64,000 nt of DNA from Micropterus salmoides (taxonomy: Eukaryota > Chordata > Actinopteri > Centrarchiformes > Centrarchidae), in NCBI RefSeq assembly GCF_014851395.1, contig NW_024044681.1, positions 8,132,879-8,196,878 of the forward strand, given 5' to 3'. How positions within the stretch are numbered: position 1 is the first letter of the stretch; each line of letters starts with the position of its first letter. This document shows positions 9,996-22,346 of the stretch, in pieces. The position numbers and the translations under genes are program-made. The notes below the pieces were generated by a model that searched no databases, was not told the DNA's origin, and saw only the letters and a program-made list of their open reading frames with translations.

Positions 9996-12900
9996 CTAAA
10001 ATGTGTACCAAAACAAACATTTTGTATTATTGTGGATATTCATAAGAAGCCAGACGAACAGATCTATTGAACAGAAGCTCTATCAAGTCACTGCAGTTAA
10101 GCTGGTCATGTCGATAGAAGCCTAAAGTATAACTACATTAAACTAACATGTAAACTACATTTTAACACTGAGCCACCTGCAGGTCTGTTGTTAAGCTTTT
10201 GACAAGACCTCTTCCTGGGAGAAATAATGTGACAAGGAACCGTGCAAAACATGACAGAATTATCCTTTCTTCTTTATATTATATATTTTGCCTGCTAGTG
10301 TGGCCTACATATATGTCCCAAAATGCAAGTTGGCATGGGAGCTGATTTTGTGTGTTTGCATTTTTGCTGTTTTTAGTTGAGAGATACCCCTTAGATGTGT
10401 ACCTCAAATGCAGTTTTGGCTCTTCTTTCATCTTTAAATGTCTTTTTATGAGTATGTTTATATCGGGTCACAAGTGTCCTCACTTCACTACAACAAAAGC
10501 AGCTTGGAATTAACGGAAAAAAACTGAAATAGTAGTTTGTTTCATCTTGGTCAAAATGCAAAAGACTGATAAAGAAAAAGTTGAAACATTTGGTTTCATT
10601 GGCTCAATCATTCTGAGAGTATCAAATTTCAGAATGAAACTGTCTGAGTGGAGTAAAAAAAAATAATTGCAGGGCAGACAGCTTCTTCAGCTTCTTTACG
10701 ACAATTACAAACATGAAAGATTTACAACCCGAGCAGTGGGATGTCCATTCATCTGAAGCCTTTGAGGTGTAACGTAGTAAAAAAAACACAGAGCCTCTGC
10801 AGTAGAGATGCATGACTGAGAATACAGATAGAAGCAGCCTTGGAGGTATGGATGGTGAAATGAATGAGAATACAGGTTCAGCAAGCCTCCCGGGGAAGTA
10901 TAAATACAAATTGTTCAGCCTTTGGAGGTACAGATGTAGAGGAAAAAAGCCTCCAGCCACACACACACACACACTCCCTGTAGCATAGCTAGTTGCCTGC
11001 AGCAAAACTCTGGCTCTCCGGGTGAAGTGGAGCTGAGTGGTTCTCTGTCTCCCTCCATGTTGACTGGAATCGGTGGGGGGGGGGGTGTCTGGAGGGCCTT
11101 TGTTCTCAGTATCTGTACCTGCTGAAGGGAGGTGTTCTGTAAAATAACTACGGCATCTTAATGTGCACAGACGACAATACTGGCACTCCTGAGTGTTTTT
11201 CTCAGCATGAAACAATGGAATGAAATGGATGAGAAATGCTTAAAAATCAATAGCTGTTTGATATTGAAACAGCATAGAGGCAAAGAAAGACCTGGGTTTA
11301 ATTCTTACCTCAGGCAAATCATTTGTAAACCATGACTGAAGCTTCTCTTGGTGAACCATGACCAAAACTGTACACTAACCGAACTCTTTGTCTCTCAAAA
11401 CAGTAATCCAGCAAGGGACAAAATCAATGCAGCAGTTTCTCATATAGGTAAACCTTCAAATTACCTTGCTTTAACTGAATATTCTGTCACTGACTGAATT
11501 CTTTTTAGCAATGAGGGAAAAAATTGACGGCTTTCTCTCATTTTGACAGATTAAATCTGAGGGCGATCTACCGTAGTGTTAAGTAATTCAGATGCAACAC
11601 TGTCAGTAACCACATGTAGACCCCCTGCAGTAGACCCCTGTCCAGTCGATGGCAGTGTATATATTAATTAGCTGTTGTCTAGTAGTCCTGTCTTTGATCT
11701 CACACACATGACCTCATTGTCTAGCTGGCTTTAGCCATCGCAATGGTACACTATATCGCTCCATAGCCCAGCTAATCGTAAAATGTCACGGCAGCTGAGT
11801 GTCTGAAGCTTCTTTAGAAAGACCAAGACCAAGATGTGGTTGATAAACAAGGCCAAAAGGGAGGGATTGATGTGGTGAAGTGTGAAGGATGTTAATGTTT
11901 ATTTGCCAGCGAGAGCTACTGTTACAGGGAAGCAAATGGGAGCAAGGAGGTAAAAACCCCTCATCTGCGTGGTAAGTTCTGCATATTAAATGTTATTGTG
12001 ATTGAGTTGTTTCTGAAAATGAAATGCTTTTAGAGGCTATATCTCATTATCATTTAAAAAACAATAATCACAGGTAATATTTAGTTTATGACGGTATTTT
12101 TTTTTAACCCCGTCTGACAACGGGAAAACTTTTGCCGCAACACACTGACATCATCCCGTAAGACGCGGTGTCCAACACTATTGCGACAGATGATAAAATT
12201 AAAGTTGCTGTGATAACCATCCAGAGCTATAAAAATCCTCTAAATATCTCAAAATACATTTTATGTATGACAACACTGTGTCCACATTAAATGGCCAAAA
12301 ACAACAAGAAAATTAGCCTAAATCTCATCCTCCTCTTTCAGCCGCCAACAAAACCTTTTTCACAAGCTCTCCTGCTTGGGAGAAAGCAGACCCTGTATCT
12401 GCACCCAAACTTTCAATAAATCTCTTTGCATTCGTAACATTTTATTTTCTATCTTGAGTGTAATTTGTTTTGTTGCTGCTTTTGGCTGCTATTTGTAAAA
12501 AAACATTTTCAAAACATTCAAAACAGTTTTTTTTTTATCTGCACCTTTGTTAAAAAACAGACTTAAATGAAGCATCCCGACACCTCAGACCATCCTCTTT
12601 GATGGGAGACACAGCGGTGTTTGTCTCTTTTTATTATTTTGCAAAAAAAAAGCTTTCTCCACCATCAGCTGAAGCTATAATGTACATTTAATAGTATGTC
12701 AGTTAGTTCAGCCCCCATTGTGTAGGGAAACAAACAGTCCTTGATTCATTATCTGACTTCAATCACACCAGAAATTAAAAAAACCAAATCATATTAGAAC
12801 GGTTTGTATTTGTGACCTGCAGTCTCATCCATTCCTGTCATTACCAAACAAACACACTGGTTATCCAGTCAACTAAAGCAAATCACTTCAAAGAGAAAGG

Positions 12901-13722
12901 CCTGCTTCTATATTTGACTCTTTTTAAATTACTATGCAGAGAAGGACACATGGGACAACACAGAATTCATCACAGCCTCGAGTACAGTAGGTATTTTTGT
13001 ATTGTTAAACTTGCTGCCTGTTTGCTCTCGGCATTCAATACAGCCTCAGTGAGATTCTAATGGTCAGACCCACAAAAACAAAGGCCAAGAGGTTTAATTA
13101 CATATTCAGCTGAGCCAAACAGAGCCAGGTGTCAGACTGAGGCTGAGTCATGCATAGTGAATCGTGTTTAGCTACAGGCCACATGGACAATTTAAAATAA
13201 ATTCTCATACTGTGTAGAAGTGGTTAAGATGGGATAAAGACATTTAAGCTCATTACTAGAAAACTGTAAAATGTGGATACAGGGTTTGATACGTCCACTG
13301 CAAAAGATATGAAAGGTGGTGCCCGATGTAAAAAAAATAACTGAAATGTTGATCTGAGGTGCCGCTTTACCCAAACATGTTTCAGTTATATTTGGGGCTG
13401 GGTATCAAAATCAATTAATTTACCTGCATTGTACTGGAGTTGAAGCAGAAGTCTTGGTGATAGAAATCTGAAGCTATCAGCATGACTAGAATCCACTTAG
13501 TGAGAAAATATATTTTTATTTATTAAATTTGGGTAAATTGATTCTTTAATATTTAATTGTTCTCCATATTTTTCTTGTTGAAAATGTGAAACATTTCATG
13601 TTTGTGTAGAAACATAAACAAAGGCAACAAACAAGGAATGGAAATAAAGACACTTTCCCCACAGGTGTTTTAGACCAATTGTTTGCATAGAAAGACTTTG
13701 TATTCACATGATCCAGACTCAC

Positions 13723-13830
13723 CCTCGCCAGGCTGACCCCACCGGGAACTTTGTAGGGGACGTACTTCCTGTAGATGTGTCCCACCCTGGAGCAAGGGAT
13801 GTCCTCCATCCGACCACCACACATCCACAC
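13723..13830 (-). CDS. galnt10: galnt10 exon 8 (third metal ligand, catalytic loop)
   Basis: This 108-bp exon is exactly 36 codons in phase 0, with acceptor ...ctttctgtag and donor GCGAGG|gtgagt. It encodes VWMCGGRMEDIPCSRVGHIY and then RKYVPYKVPGGVSLAR. The His of VGHIY (13777-13779) corresponds to the third Mn2+ ligand of the family. The YVPYKVP stretch belongs to the flexible loop that closes over the active site. Because the exon is a multiple of three, skipping it would keep frame but remove catalytic residues. Confidence 0.95.
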
Positions 13831-14225
13831 CTACAGAAAGAGAGGGAGAGATTAAGCAGTGATAAAGATGATCTGGGGCGGGGGGGTTTGGTCAAAGCTG
13901 CTTTGCTGGTGTTTGTTTAACTGAATATCAGATGAGCTAACAAGGTCAACAAATCAGAGGGATGAAACAAACTGTGTGAGAAAGACAAAGCGCTCGGAGA
14001 TATGATGGAGACAAAGAAATGGAGAGCAAACAAGGTTAGGATGTAAAGAAAGGGAAAATGGATGGAGTGGGTGGATGACTGAAACAGAGGGGACATGGAG
14101 CAGTGTACGCTGTTGCAGGGTACATTGACTGGGTCATGAATCATTGGAGACATGGATACAAGGAGGGAGAGGGTGCACCTGGGAAAATAGAAAAGTAAAA
14201 AGAGGTAGAGATGCAGTACAGTCAG

Positions 14226-14607
14226 AGCATAGACTGTAGAAAAGACGTCCCTTTTGGTTTTTTGGAGCCAAAAGTGGGTGGAGATGGGGAGGGATATGCA
14301 TTGCTATGCCTGACAGTTCACCACGGTAGAGACTTGTCAATCATCTTGTAGCCCCGCCCTAAAGCCTCCCCTGCTTTCTGGTCTCTGTTCCTCTAAATGG
14401 GACCATAATTTACTAAATGAACATCATGCTGTGTTGAAGAAGACTTGAAACTAGCGACTGAGACCATAAACTCATCAGGAAAGAGTTTACTGAGGGAATA
14501 AATCAGCTGAGAAGTAGCCTCATATCTGAATTCTTTTTGCAACCAGCGGAGTTGCCCCCTGCTGGCTGTTAGAAATAATGCAGGTATTGGCTTCACTTTT
14601 AAGACCT
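14226..14607 (+). mobile_element. non-autonomous DNA element, copy 1
   Basis: This segment is homologous, in opposite orientation, to 44503-45188. The shared core includes aaatgggaccataatttact, gaagaagacttgaaactagc, gactgagaccataaactc and aaatcagctgagaagtag. Its left end, catagactgta, matches the inverted end tacagtctatg of the other copy. It has no ORF. The superfamily is not assigned. Confidence 0.6.
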
Positions 14608-14678
14608 GGAGGTTCCTGAGTCCAGACAGATTAATATGTTGCTAGGTTAGACAAAAGCTTAACAGTTGCAGATATTAA

Positions 14679-15782
14679 AGGTTCAGTGTGTAAGGTTTAG
14701 TGGCATTTAACGGTGAGGTTGTGAATTGCAACCACCTGTCCAGGCTACCACTAGCCCCCCTAACCTTTTAAAGAGTGTAGGACAGCTACGGTGGCTGACA
14801 CAGGACAAAAGGTGTCTCTTCTGAGACAGCAGAGAGTGGCCAGTCAAGATGAGGTTTCTGTAGGTATATGCACTAAGAAATTATATTTAATTATTCAGTA
14901 AAACCATATGTTATTGTGACTTGGCCACTGACAGATAACATGAGTGTGAAACACTGTCATTGTTTCTGCACCACAGTCCATTATAAACCACACATTAGAT
15001 AAATTTTATACAAACACTGACAAGTGAAACATGTTTACTCTCTCTGTGACTATAGACCCTCGCCAAATCTCGCCAACAATAATATCTGGCCCGCTGCCAG
15101 ATTATGGTGCTTTGATAGCGGCATAAAATATAGATAAATAAATACTTTGATGGCGGTGCTGAAACAGATCTCATGACAGCAACAGTTACTCACTTCCTCT
15201 TTAGTAGTTTTGCCTACAAAATATAAGCATGAGAAGCTTGTTTACTATACTGTGATCCTGAAAAACAGTCACTGCAGAATCCATTTGTTGAAGAGAGAAA
15301 AAAAAAAAAGTTGTCCTGAGGTGGGATCAAACACACAAGCCGAGTCCTGCACTTTAACAACTGAGCTGACCAAACTCCACGTCAATGTCCTCAAATATTA
15401 TGCCTTATATTCTATATAATGGTTTCAAAAATCACTCCGATGCTAAACTTATCTGCAGACCCCTGCTGTATATTATTACTTCTCTTCTTTCGTAGTGTTG
15501 AGCGTCTACACTGCCTGAATTCTATCAGATGTAGAACAAGAGGAACGTAGTGACGAAACGCGCTCTGTAGTGCTGTTTGTCCGTTTTCAGCACCTGTAGA
15601 AACATGACGACGCAATATGGCAACGTCCAAGGAAGGAGGGGCCTGCGGTTGTGACTCATTCTTAAGTAATAAAAACATAATGGTTTATTGCATAAGGTCT
15701 TTATAAACCACTGAAAACATAGTTATGGATCTTATATTGCATTTCTGTCACTAGATCCTCAGAAATATTACACACTGAACCT
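14679..15782. mobile_element. TTAA-flanked MITE (piggyBac-like), 1.1 kb
   Basis: The inverted ends AGGTTCAGTGTGTAA (left) and its exact reverse complement (right) are flanked by TTAA at 14675-14678 and 15783-15786. TTAA duplication is the mark of piggyBac-type insertion. The 1104-bp interior has no transposase. Inside, on the minus strand at about 15310-15375, is a tRNA-like stretch (GGTCAGCTCAGTTGTTAA, then GTTTGATCCCACC) followed by a T run, so a SINE may be captured in the element. Confidence 0.7.
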
Positions 15783-16097
15783 TTAATCCTCTTCTGAGGA
15801 GAGCAGCAGTGAGAACACCACTAAAAGTGACAAAATGACTCCAAAGTTCATGCGTTTCTGGACTGCATGGAGACCAGACCGAGTAAATGACATCAAAGAG
15901 AACAAGTCAGTCATGCTTAGCTGAATCACAAAAACTGACTTGATTTGTTACTTTTGGAAGGCAGAGACACCTTTTATGTCTATAACATGTAAGCATTTGA
16001 AATTTAAAAGATAGATTTTGGGTGATTTGGAACAGAACAGTTTTCTGAAGGTCAGGCAGTTGAACACTTGACAGAGCGCTGCTCAACTTATGCGTCT

Positions 16098-16131
16098 CAC
16101 TTTCATAGATTTGCAGAAATCTATGAAAGTG
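16098..16131. repeat. perfect 15-bp inverted repeat with 4-nt loop
   Basis: CACTTTCATAGATTT (16098-16112), loop GCAG, then the exact reverse complement (16117-16131). The stem ends abruptly on both sides. Its role is unknown. It is too short for a typical miRNA precursor. Confidence 0.9.
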
Positions 16132-18675
16132 TGACATAGCTTACAGTAGCTCTTGCTTAGGCAGGTACAGAACTGCAGAGAAAGGACAATATTACTGTTT
16201 TAAACTGTTAAACATGCTTGAGCTTTTCAATTTAAACATTGTTGTCGTTTCAAAATTCATGTCACAGGGATAAATGGAAAGCAATGGTTGCCCGAAATGG
16301 TAAGTTAAAAAACTCAAAAAGCATGCAGTTATTATAAAATTATAGGCAACAATGTGTATTTTTCAATTGATTGTGCAGCATGTCAGTGTATTCTCCATCA
16401 TTCAAATTAATAACATCCCATCCAACCATGTTAAACTTTCCAAAAAACAAACTGTGATGCAGGAGACTTCTTGTGACTGTGATCACACCCATGCTGGGTT
16501 ATTCATACTTCCCTTGACCTCTCTTGCCACCTCACAGCATATCGTCCTCCACAAGCTCCCAGATCTTGCAAGCTACTCCTACTACCGTCGTGACTAGAAT
16601 CTCTCTCTTCGTGTACAGATAACTACACTACACCACAAGTCATTATTTTCTTTTTTTTTTTTACAATTTTGCTACTGTAGTGCTTTTATTCAGATTGACT
16701 TCCAATACCTCAGAGTAGAGTGTCTTTCTCAAGAACACGTCTGATGATGGGCATGGACTGATCACAGGGGAAGCTCACTGAGTCAATAATGAGAGGAAGG
16801 TGTTGCTCTTTCCCTGACCGATGAACTTTTGTTTTGGACATGGCAATTTCCAGTTTGTTGATATTCTGCATCACTCCCCTCCCCTGATCCTCCAGAGTGG
16901 ACATCAGCTGGCTGCTATTTCAATTCAATTACTCTTTGTCAGGTTTGTTGCACCACTCCAGCTTGGACAAACAGAATCGGGGGAAATAACAGATTGAATC
17001 CACCCTCTCCACATCTCGCTGTAGGGAAGGTCGGACCTGCTGTGGCAATCCCTTCTCTCGTCTTCATTCCTGACTGAAACACTTGAGCTTAATAACAGGA
17101 GGGACTTGCTGCAGGAGGGATCAAGAGCTTGAGTTCAGCATCTGTAAGATTAAACTGAAAGTCTTACTCACCTCGAACACGACCTCTACAATCTGCTCAC
17201 CTCAAACCATGAAGACTAAAACCACACCAACGCCATTACGATCTCTTCTAAAAATAATAACTTTAATTTAGTGCTTTTCAAAAACAAGTTACAAAATGCA
17301 ATGACATTGGTGCCATTCAATATTCTACAACTGAGATTGCATTTCCCTCAACAACATCAACAGCAATTACATACAAGTGATAATGATGAGTGATTATCTG
17401 ATTATTTATCTGTTGGCAGTAACCTAATTTTTGTGCAAATGAGGCCCGTGGTTTCCTTGATGAGGTTAATAGACAAAGAGAAACCTGCTTTAAGTGTTAC
17501 CTGGAGAAACCAAATTTGATGGCCATGCATACTTAAAGTAGCCTGTGGAGTTTTTGAGCAACAGTATCACTATGGAGCACTGTTCTCTCAACGGGTCCCT
17601 GTTTTGTTAGTATCTTTCAGCACATGCAGACCCATATTCATGTGCACGTTCATGCAGGCATGAATGCAACACACATTCCTGCAGATGCCGTCACATTTTT
17701 CTGCTGATAAAACATTGGTGGCATTAAAATGCTAAGGAAGAAGCAGACTGCAAGAAAGCAAACATGGATTTAAACAATGCAGGTTTCAAATGACTCCAAA
17801 ATGAGGCTTTTCTAATGTTTGTTAGGCCTTACTTATACACACATCGGCTTTTGGTAAGAAAAGTCCACATGGTACCTATAACGATGCTTCTTTAAGAGTT
17901 TAAGTCTTTTCATTGAAAGGACAAAGATTCAGGGCAGGGAAGGTAGTATAATTGCAACAAGAATGAAAATATGCATTGTTGCCGCTTCCACTATCTGAAC
18001 TCCAATCTATCTGTTATAAACTTAACTTCAACTCCCAACTAAGCCAGCTTTTACAAAGAAAGATATTCATAACATTCAATGACATACAAGCTAAAATATG
18101 CTTCAAGTCTAAATAACTGTTACTTAAGCCTTTTTTAAAATACATTTGAATTTAGGATGGATTTTAACAAGCATCGACATTGAACGCTTAACCAATAGTC
18201 TAGAACAACAGACAAGGTGATTTGAGGGTCAAGAAAACAGGTTACGATCCTCTCACAACTGTCAATTGTGACATTTGACATCATCTGACATCAACTGACA
18301 TTTGTTGAAGATGGGGCAATGGGTAGCTTCCTCTGTGCTTTGGAGCGTGTTGTTTTGTCTTGTTAAGTTTGTAAATTCAGTTTTCTGCTGTAATACCTGG
18401 AGCTACACGGACATCAGGGAAAACAGCAACTGTTGCACAGAGAGGATGAACTTCAGCTACTGGAGGGGAAAAACTACTCCCCTACTGCCCTCGTGAGTTT
18501 GTTTCATTCACTCTGATCGGCATTTACATTCCACCGCAGGCCAACGTGCAGGACGCACAGCACATGCTTGCCAACTAGGTTCAGTTGTGTGGAGCAGACA
18601 AACCCGGAGACAAAGATAATCTCAGCCATGAGCTTGTCTGATCACAGAGGAGAATATTTTAGATAATGGTTTCAC

Positions 18676-19455
18676 TAGGGCTGGGCGATATGGACCAAAA
18701 AGTCATATCCCGGTATATAATTCTGATATAAAATATATATCTGTGTTTAGCTGGCACGTTTTTACTATTTGTAGTATCTTGTTTTTTATTTCATGATTTT
18801 AATTATACTTCATTCTCCTCCTTATTTAAGTGTCACTCACATTTTGAATCCGCCTCCTCTGCTGACATCACATCAGCGTGACCTGCTTCTTTCAATCTCT
18901 CCCTCTCCTTGTAAGTCTGCTCTGGTGACTTTCTCCATCAGTTGTAGGCTATGTTAAATAAAGTCCCCCAAAAAACAGAACTTTTCTTCTGGACTTTTCC
19001 ACTTGCGATTCCATTCACAGCAGCAGCTGCGGCACATTTTGAGGAGACGTGTTTACGACGTAGCTAACGAATGACATCTGACTGGTGTGTTCACTGTTGC
19101 TTTCCCTGGTCCGTTCATGTAAAATATCCACCGTGGTGCTACATGTAACGTAATAACTCCATGTTTCTCTGATAGATGCTACAATGTGTTGCCTAACCTG
19201 GGCGGCCCGCTGAAATAAAGTGTAGGCTATGTGTGGGAAACACTGACTGAACTGTTGTTTTTTTCTTTTTACAAGCCAGGTCTTCAGCAGTGTTTCTGCA
19301 ATGTGTCTTCCTCCACGTGGTTAGAGAGACGCTGGCAGGACTTAAGGGAAACTCAGAATCAAACTATATTAGGTATAAACGGTACTGTCTAATTGTATAT
19401 CTCTTCTGAAATTATAACTGTGTACCTCATTATACCGATATACCGCCCAGCCCTA
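18676..19455. mobile_element. hAT-type MITE
   Basis: The left end TAGGGCTGGGCGATAT and the reversed right end TAGGGCTGGGCGGTAT form inverted repeats with one mismatch. The flanks are GGTTTCAC (18668-18675) and GGTTCCCC (19456-19463), an 8-bp duplication with two mismatches. The interior has no ORF. The family, which starts 'agggctgggcgatat', is common in fish genomes. The worn duplication suggests it is older than the copy at 8874. Confidence 0.75.
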
Positions 19456-20373
19456 GGTTCCCCCACGGTAAGCAATGCCTATCACGCTGTCCCCACACTG
19501 CACTGGGACAGTCTGACCATGTCAGGCTCCACCTGATTCCTGCATACTGGCAGAAATTAAAGCTAGAAGAAGTAGAGGGTAAAACAATTTGACAGTAATT
19601 TGATTTGGATGCTCAATTTTTATAAACAACAAATCCACTCCACTGGAAATTTCACTCTAAGGAACAGCATTTAGCATCACGCTGCAGCATATGTCCAATC
19701 AAATGAACTACCCAGCAGTGGTCTTTGTGCTTAATTGAGTGAGACGACAAAAGTCCTTACTCATTCAAAGCAAAATTCAATTATTGTGATGGGCCATTCT
19801 GTCTGTCCAGAGCTCACTGACAGAGGCAGCAGAGACGAAGGGGAGATTAGTTCTTAACATGCTGGCCAAGTCACATGCAGTTCTGGCTATGCTATAGAAT
19901 AATTCATGCTGAAGCACCAGACAAAAGCATAATCTAATTTGTTATTCTGAGTATGATTAACGTGGAGAGTCTTCCATGCTAGAGAGCATGTTTGGTTCAA
20001 ACCATAACCAATAATGAGGAATGTCTCATGGGCTAAATAAGCTTGTATTTTTTTTTTAGCTATTCAGTTAATAAGCTGTGAATAAACATTAAATGAAATG
20101 AGAAAGAGTTGAATCTGAACTCAGCAATCACCCTAACTAGACTAGAAGGAGCTCTGGAGGAACCTTGAATATACAGTGATGTGCACAAAGATTCAAGAAA
20201 TATATATATATATAACACTGCATGGGTCACAATGCTCATTATGTTCCACATACAGATAATATTCAATAAGAGTGGAAGATGGAAGGAGCCATTCACTTGT
20301 TGGGATTCATGTCAACGCAGATGTCAAATTATTTTTTACACTACACTCTGTGTTAGTGCGTTAAATTTTTTAC

Positions 20374-20491
20374 CTTGAAGGAGATCTCGTACTGTTCTCC
20401 TCCCCAGATCTCCAGACCCGTGTCATATCCTCCCAGCTCCCAGAACCACTTCCTGTCCACAGCAAACAGTCCGCCTGCCATCACTGGTGAC
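20374..20491 (-). CDS. galnt10: galnt10 exon 7 (Gal/GalNAc-transferase motif)
   Basis: This 118-bp exon has acceptor ...gccttccag and donor TTCAAG|gtaaaa. It reads SPVMAGGLFAVDRKWFWELG through ...EQYEISFK and ends in phase 0. It contains the WGGEQ signature at 20392-20406, part of the Gal/GalNAc-T motif that GALNTs share with beta-4-galactosyltransferases; its Glu residues contact the transferred sugar. The motif continues into exon 8 (VWMCGG). No change is seen at the conserved positions. Confidence 0.96.
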
Positions 20492-20853
20492 CTGGAAGGC
20501 ACAGCAGACACACAGTCACACACAGTAAAGGACAAAAAAAATGAGACTCTCCACTTGCCACAGTTTTCTCCATCCCTTTTCTTCTCATCTCTCAGCTGTG
20601 ATCACATACTGTTTAGCAAAAAACAAAAATCCAACAGTGTAATAAAAGCGTGTTGCCTTTTTCTAAAAAACAACAAGATGTTGTCTGAGGTATCACCATA
20701 ACCAAAATTCCATAAATGGCATAGCATCGGTACAGCTCATAGCTCTACTTACATTAGATTTCTTGCTAGTTGTTGATTTTCAACAGTTGGGCGTTTTAGG
20801 CAGTTGTAAGAACACTCCTAGGTAGTTGTAATGGGTCTCTGCTTGATTGTTAA

Positions 20854-21301
20854 AGGATAATTTCGGTATTTTTAAACCTGGGCTGGGCCCTTCTCTAACA
20901 TATTTATAGGTACAAAAAGTTTGTGTGCAGTAGATGGCTTCAGTCAGTGGAGACGTGAGTCAGATTTGAAGAGAGGAGCTTGTTGTGTTGGGGTAATGTT
21001 TGGAAATAAAATCTTGCTAGCAGCTCCTCTACGTACTCATCTCCCTCGTTTCCACCAGCAATTCTTGCAAAAACTCGCCTCTCACAAGATTTCAGGGCGA
21101 GATTTGAGCGTGCCTTTCCATGATGTTGTCAGACACCTGGTGTAACTCTGAGCCCATCAGTGACAAAAAGATTGGGATTCTTTGCAGCCACTGCAGTCTA
21201 CTACTACTGCACGGATTCTAAAACATTTTGTACCTCCCAGTCATTTTGACCCCAAAATATGTGAAAATAGATCCCATGTATAAAAATACCAAAATTATCC
21301 T
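20854..21301. mobile_element. TTAA-flanked MITE (piggyBac-like), 448 bp
   Basis: The left end AGGATAATTTCGGTATTTTT and the reversed right end AGGATAATTTTGGTATTTTT form inverted repeats. TTAA lies immediately outside both (20850-20853 and 21302-21305). There is no ORF. It is a different family from the 14679 element but has the same target preference. Confidence 0.7.
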
Positions 21302-21609
21302 TTAAGGTGGTGCCATGGCTGCTTCGTATGTAATAACTGCGATGGTGAGTGTTAGTTTTGTGTAGTGAGTACAGCATGACGACCAACTATGTGTGGTAGT
21401 ACCAAAGGTAGTGCTTATTCTCCTGGCAGTAGTGTATAAAAGGACCAGGGGGACAGACAGACACTGGGTGTCCAGCACCACATGGAGAAAGAGAGGGGTT
21501 GTGTGTGAAATTATTTCCTCAGTAAGTCACTTCTCCCTGTGCAAAAGACACTCTGACATAGTAGGCAGTAAATTGAGATTTTAGACAGTTATGAATCACC
21601 ACCGCGACC

Positions 21610-21652
21610 CTGTACGCAGGATAAGCGGTTGACGATGGATGGATGGATGGAT
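21610..21652 (+). mobile_element. LINE 3' tail with GATG repeat
   Basis: The text 'gtacgcaggataagcggttg' followed by (GATG)n is the same tail that ends the LINE at 23695-24740 (ggataagcggatgaagatgg). Only the tail is present. Confidence 0.55.
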
Positions 21653-22157
21653 GAATCACCACTTTGAGACTTCACTGAGGTAATGCTGTTAGCATAAAGT
21701 AGTGAACATAACATTGACACTACTTTTTTGTTACATTGTGGGGATTTTTTAAGGGCAAAATGTACATATTGGAGATTAAATATAGTGCACTAGTAAATAG
21801 GGAGTAATTTCAGAGACATCCAGACAGACTGTGTTTGACTGTTTCAGCACTATAGACAGAGTACAGTGTCACTACAAAGGGAAACACTATATAAATATAC
21901 ACGCGCAGGAAAAACTATGTGATCTGATTTTCATCTAAGTCGCAACAATAGACAAACACAGTCTGCTTAAACTAATACCACACTAACACTTATCATGTTT
22001 TCGTTGAACACACTGTGTAAACATTCACAGTGCAGGAAAAAAAGTATGTAAACCTTGGATTTAATGAGAGAAACAAATTTTATATATATATATAGACGCA
22101 GGTATGTGAGCCCTTTTGAATTACCTGGATTTCTGACAAACAAAGTCTGCTTAAACT

Positions 22158-22346
22158 ACATTTATTCATTTATCTGACGCTTTTATCCAAAGCGACTTAC
22201 AATTAATTGCTATACATGTCAGAGGTCGCACGCCTCTGGAGCAACAAGGGGTTAAGTGTCTTGCTCAGGTACACAATGGTTGGATTGAACCTGGGTCTCT
22301 CACACCAAAGGCAGGCATCTTATCCACTGTTCCATCACCACCCAAC
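22158..22346 (-). mobile_element. teleost SINE-like interspersed repeat
   Basis: Its end, catttatctgacgcttttat followed by ccaaagcgacttacaat, is a very common teleost repeat end in reverse orientation. The other end contains a degenerate tRNA-like block (ggattgaacctgggtctc ... cttatccactgttcca). A short fragment of the same family lies at 46037-46095 in the other orientation. Confidence 0.55.

Larger units (their letters stand above)
6896..13722 (-). other. galnt10: galnt10 intron 8
   Basis: This 6827-bp intron contains a Tc1-like relic (about 8346-8780) and an intact hAT MITE (8874-9995). The segments 6900-8340 and 10010-13720 look unique and non-coding. They hold only short homopolymer runs (for example poly-G near 11076) and no credible ORF. 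Confidence 0.85.
13831..20373 (-). other. galnt10: galnt10 intron 7
   Basis: This 6543-bp intron contains a DNA-transposon fragment (14226-14607), a TTAA-flanked MITE (14679-15782), a perfect hairpin (16098-16131) and a hAT MITE (18676-19455). I recognise nothing in 16140-18660 or 19460-20370 beyond AT-rich unique sequence. Confidence 0.85.

Noticed and set aside
10622..11215. 197-codon minus-strand ORF
   Set aside because: The composition is irregular with homopolymer-derived runs (FFFF, GGGG source) and no recognised motif; it is most likely a chance frame in intron 8.
15306..15375. tRNA gene on the minus strand
   Set aside because: Box A- and B-like text is present, but the acceptor arms do not pair, so it is at most a SINE head or degenerate tRNA-like segment.
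16710..16904. 64-codon minus-strand ORF with ordinary-looking composition
   Set aside because: I recognise no family and see no splice signals in phase with galnt10; not enough to call an exon.
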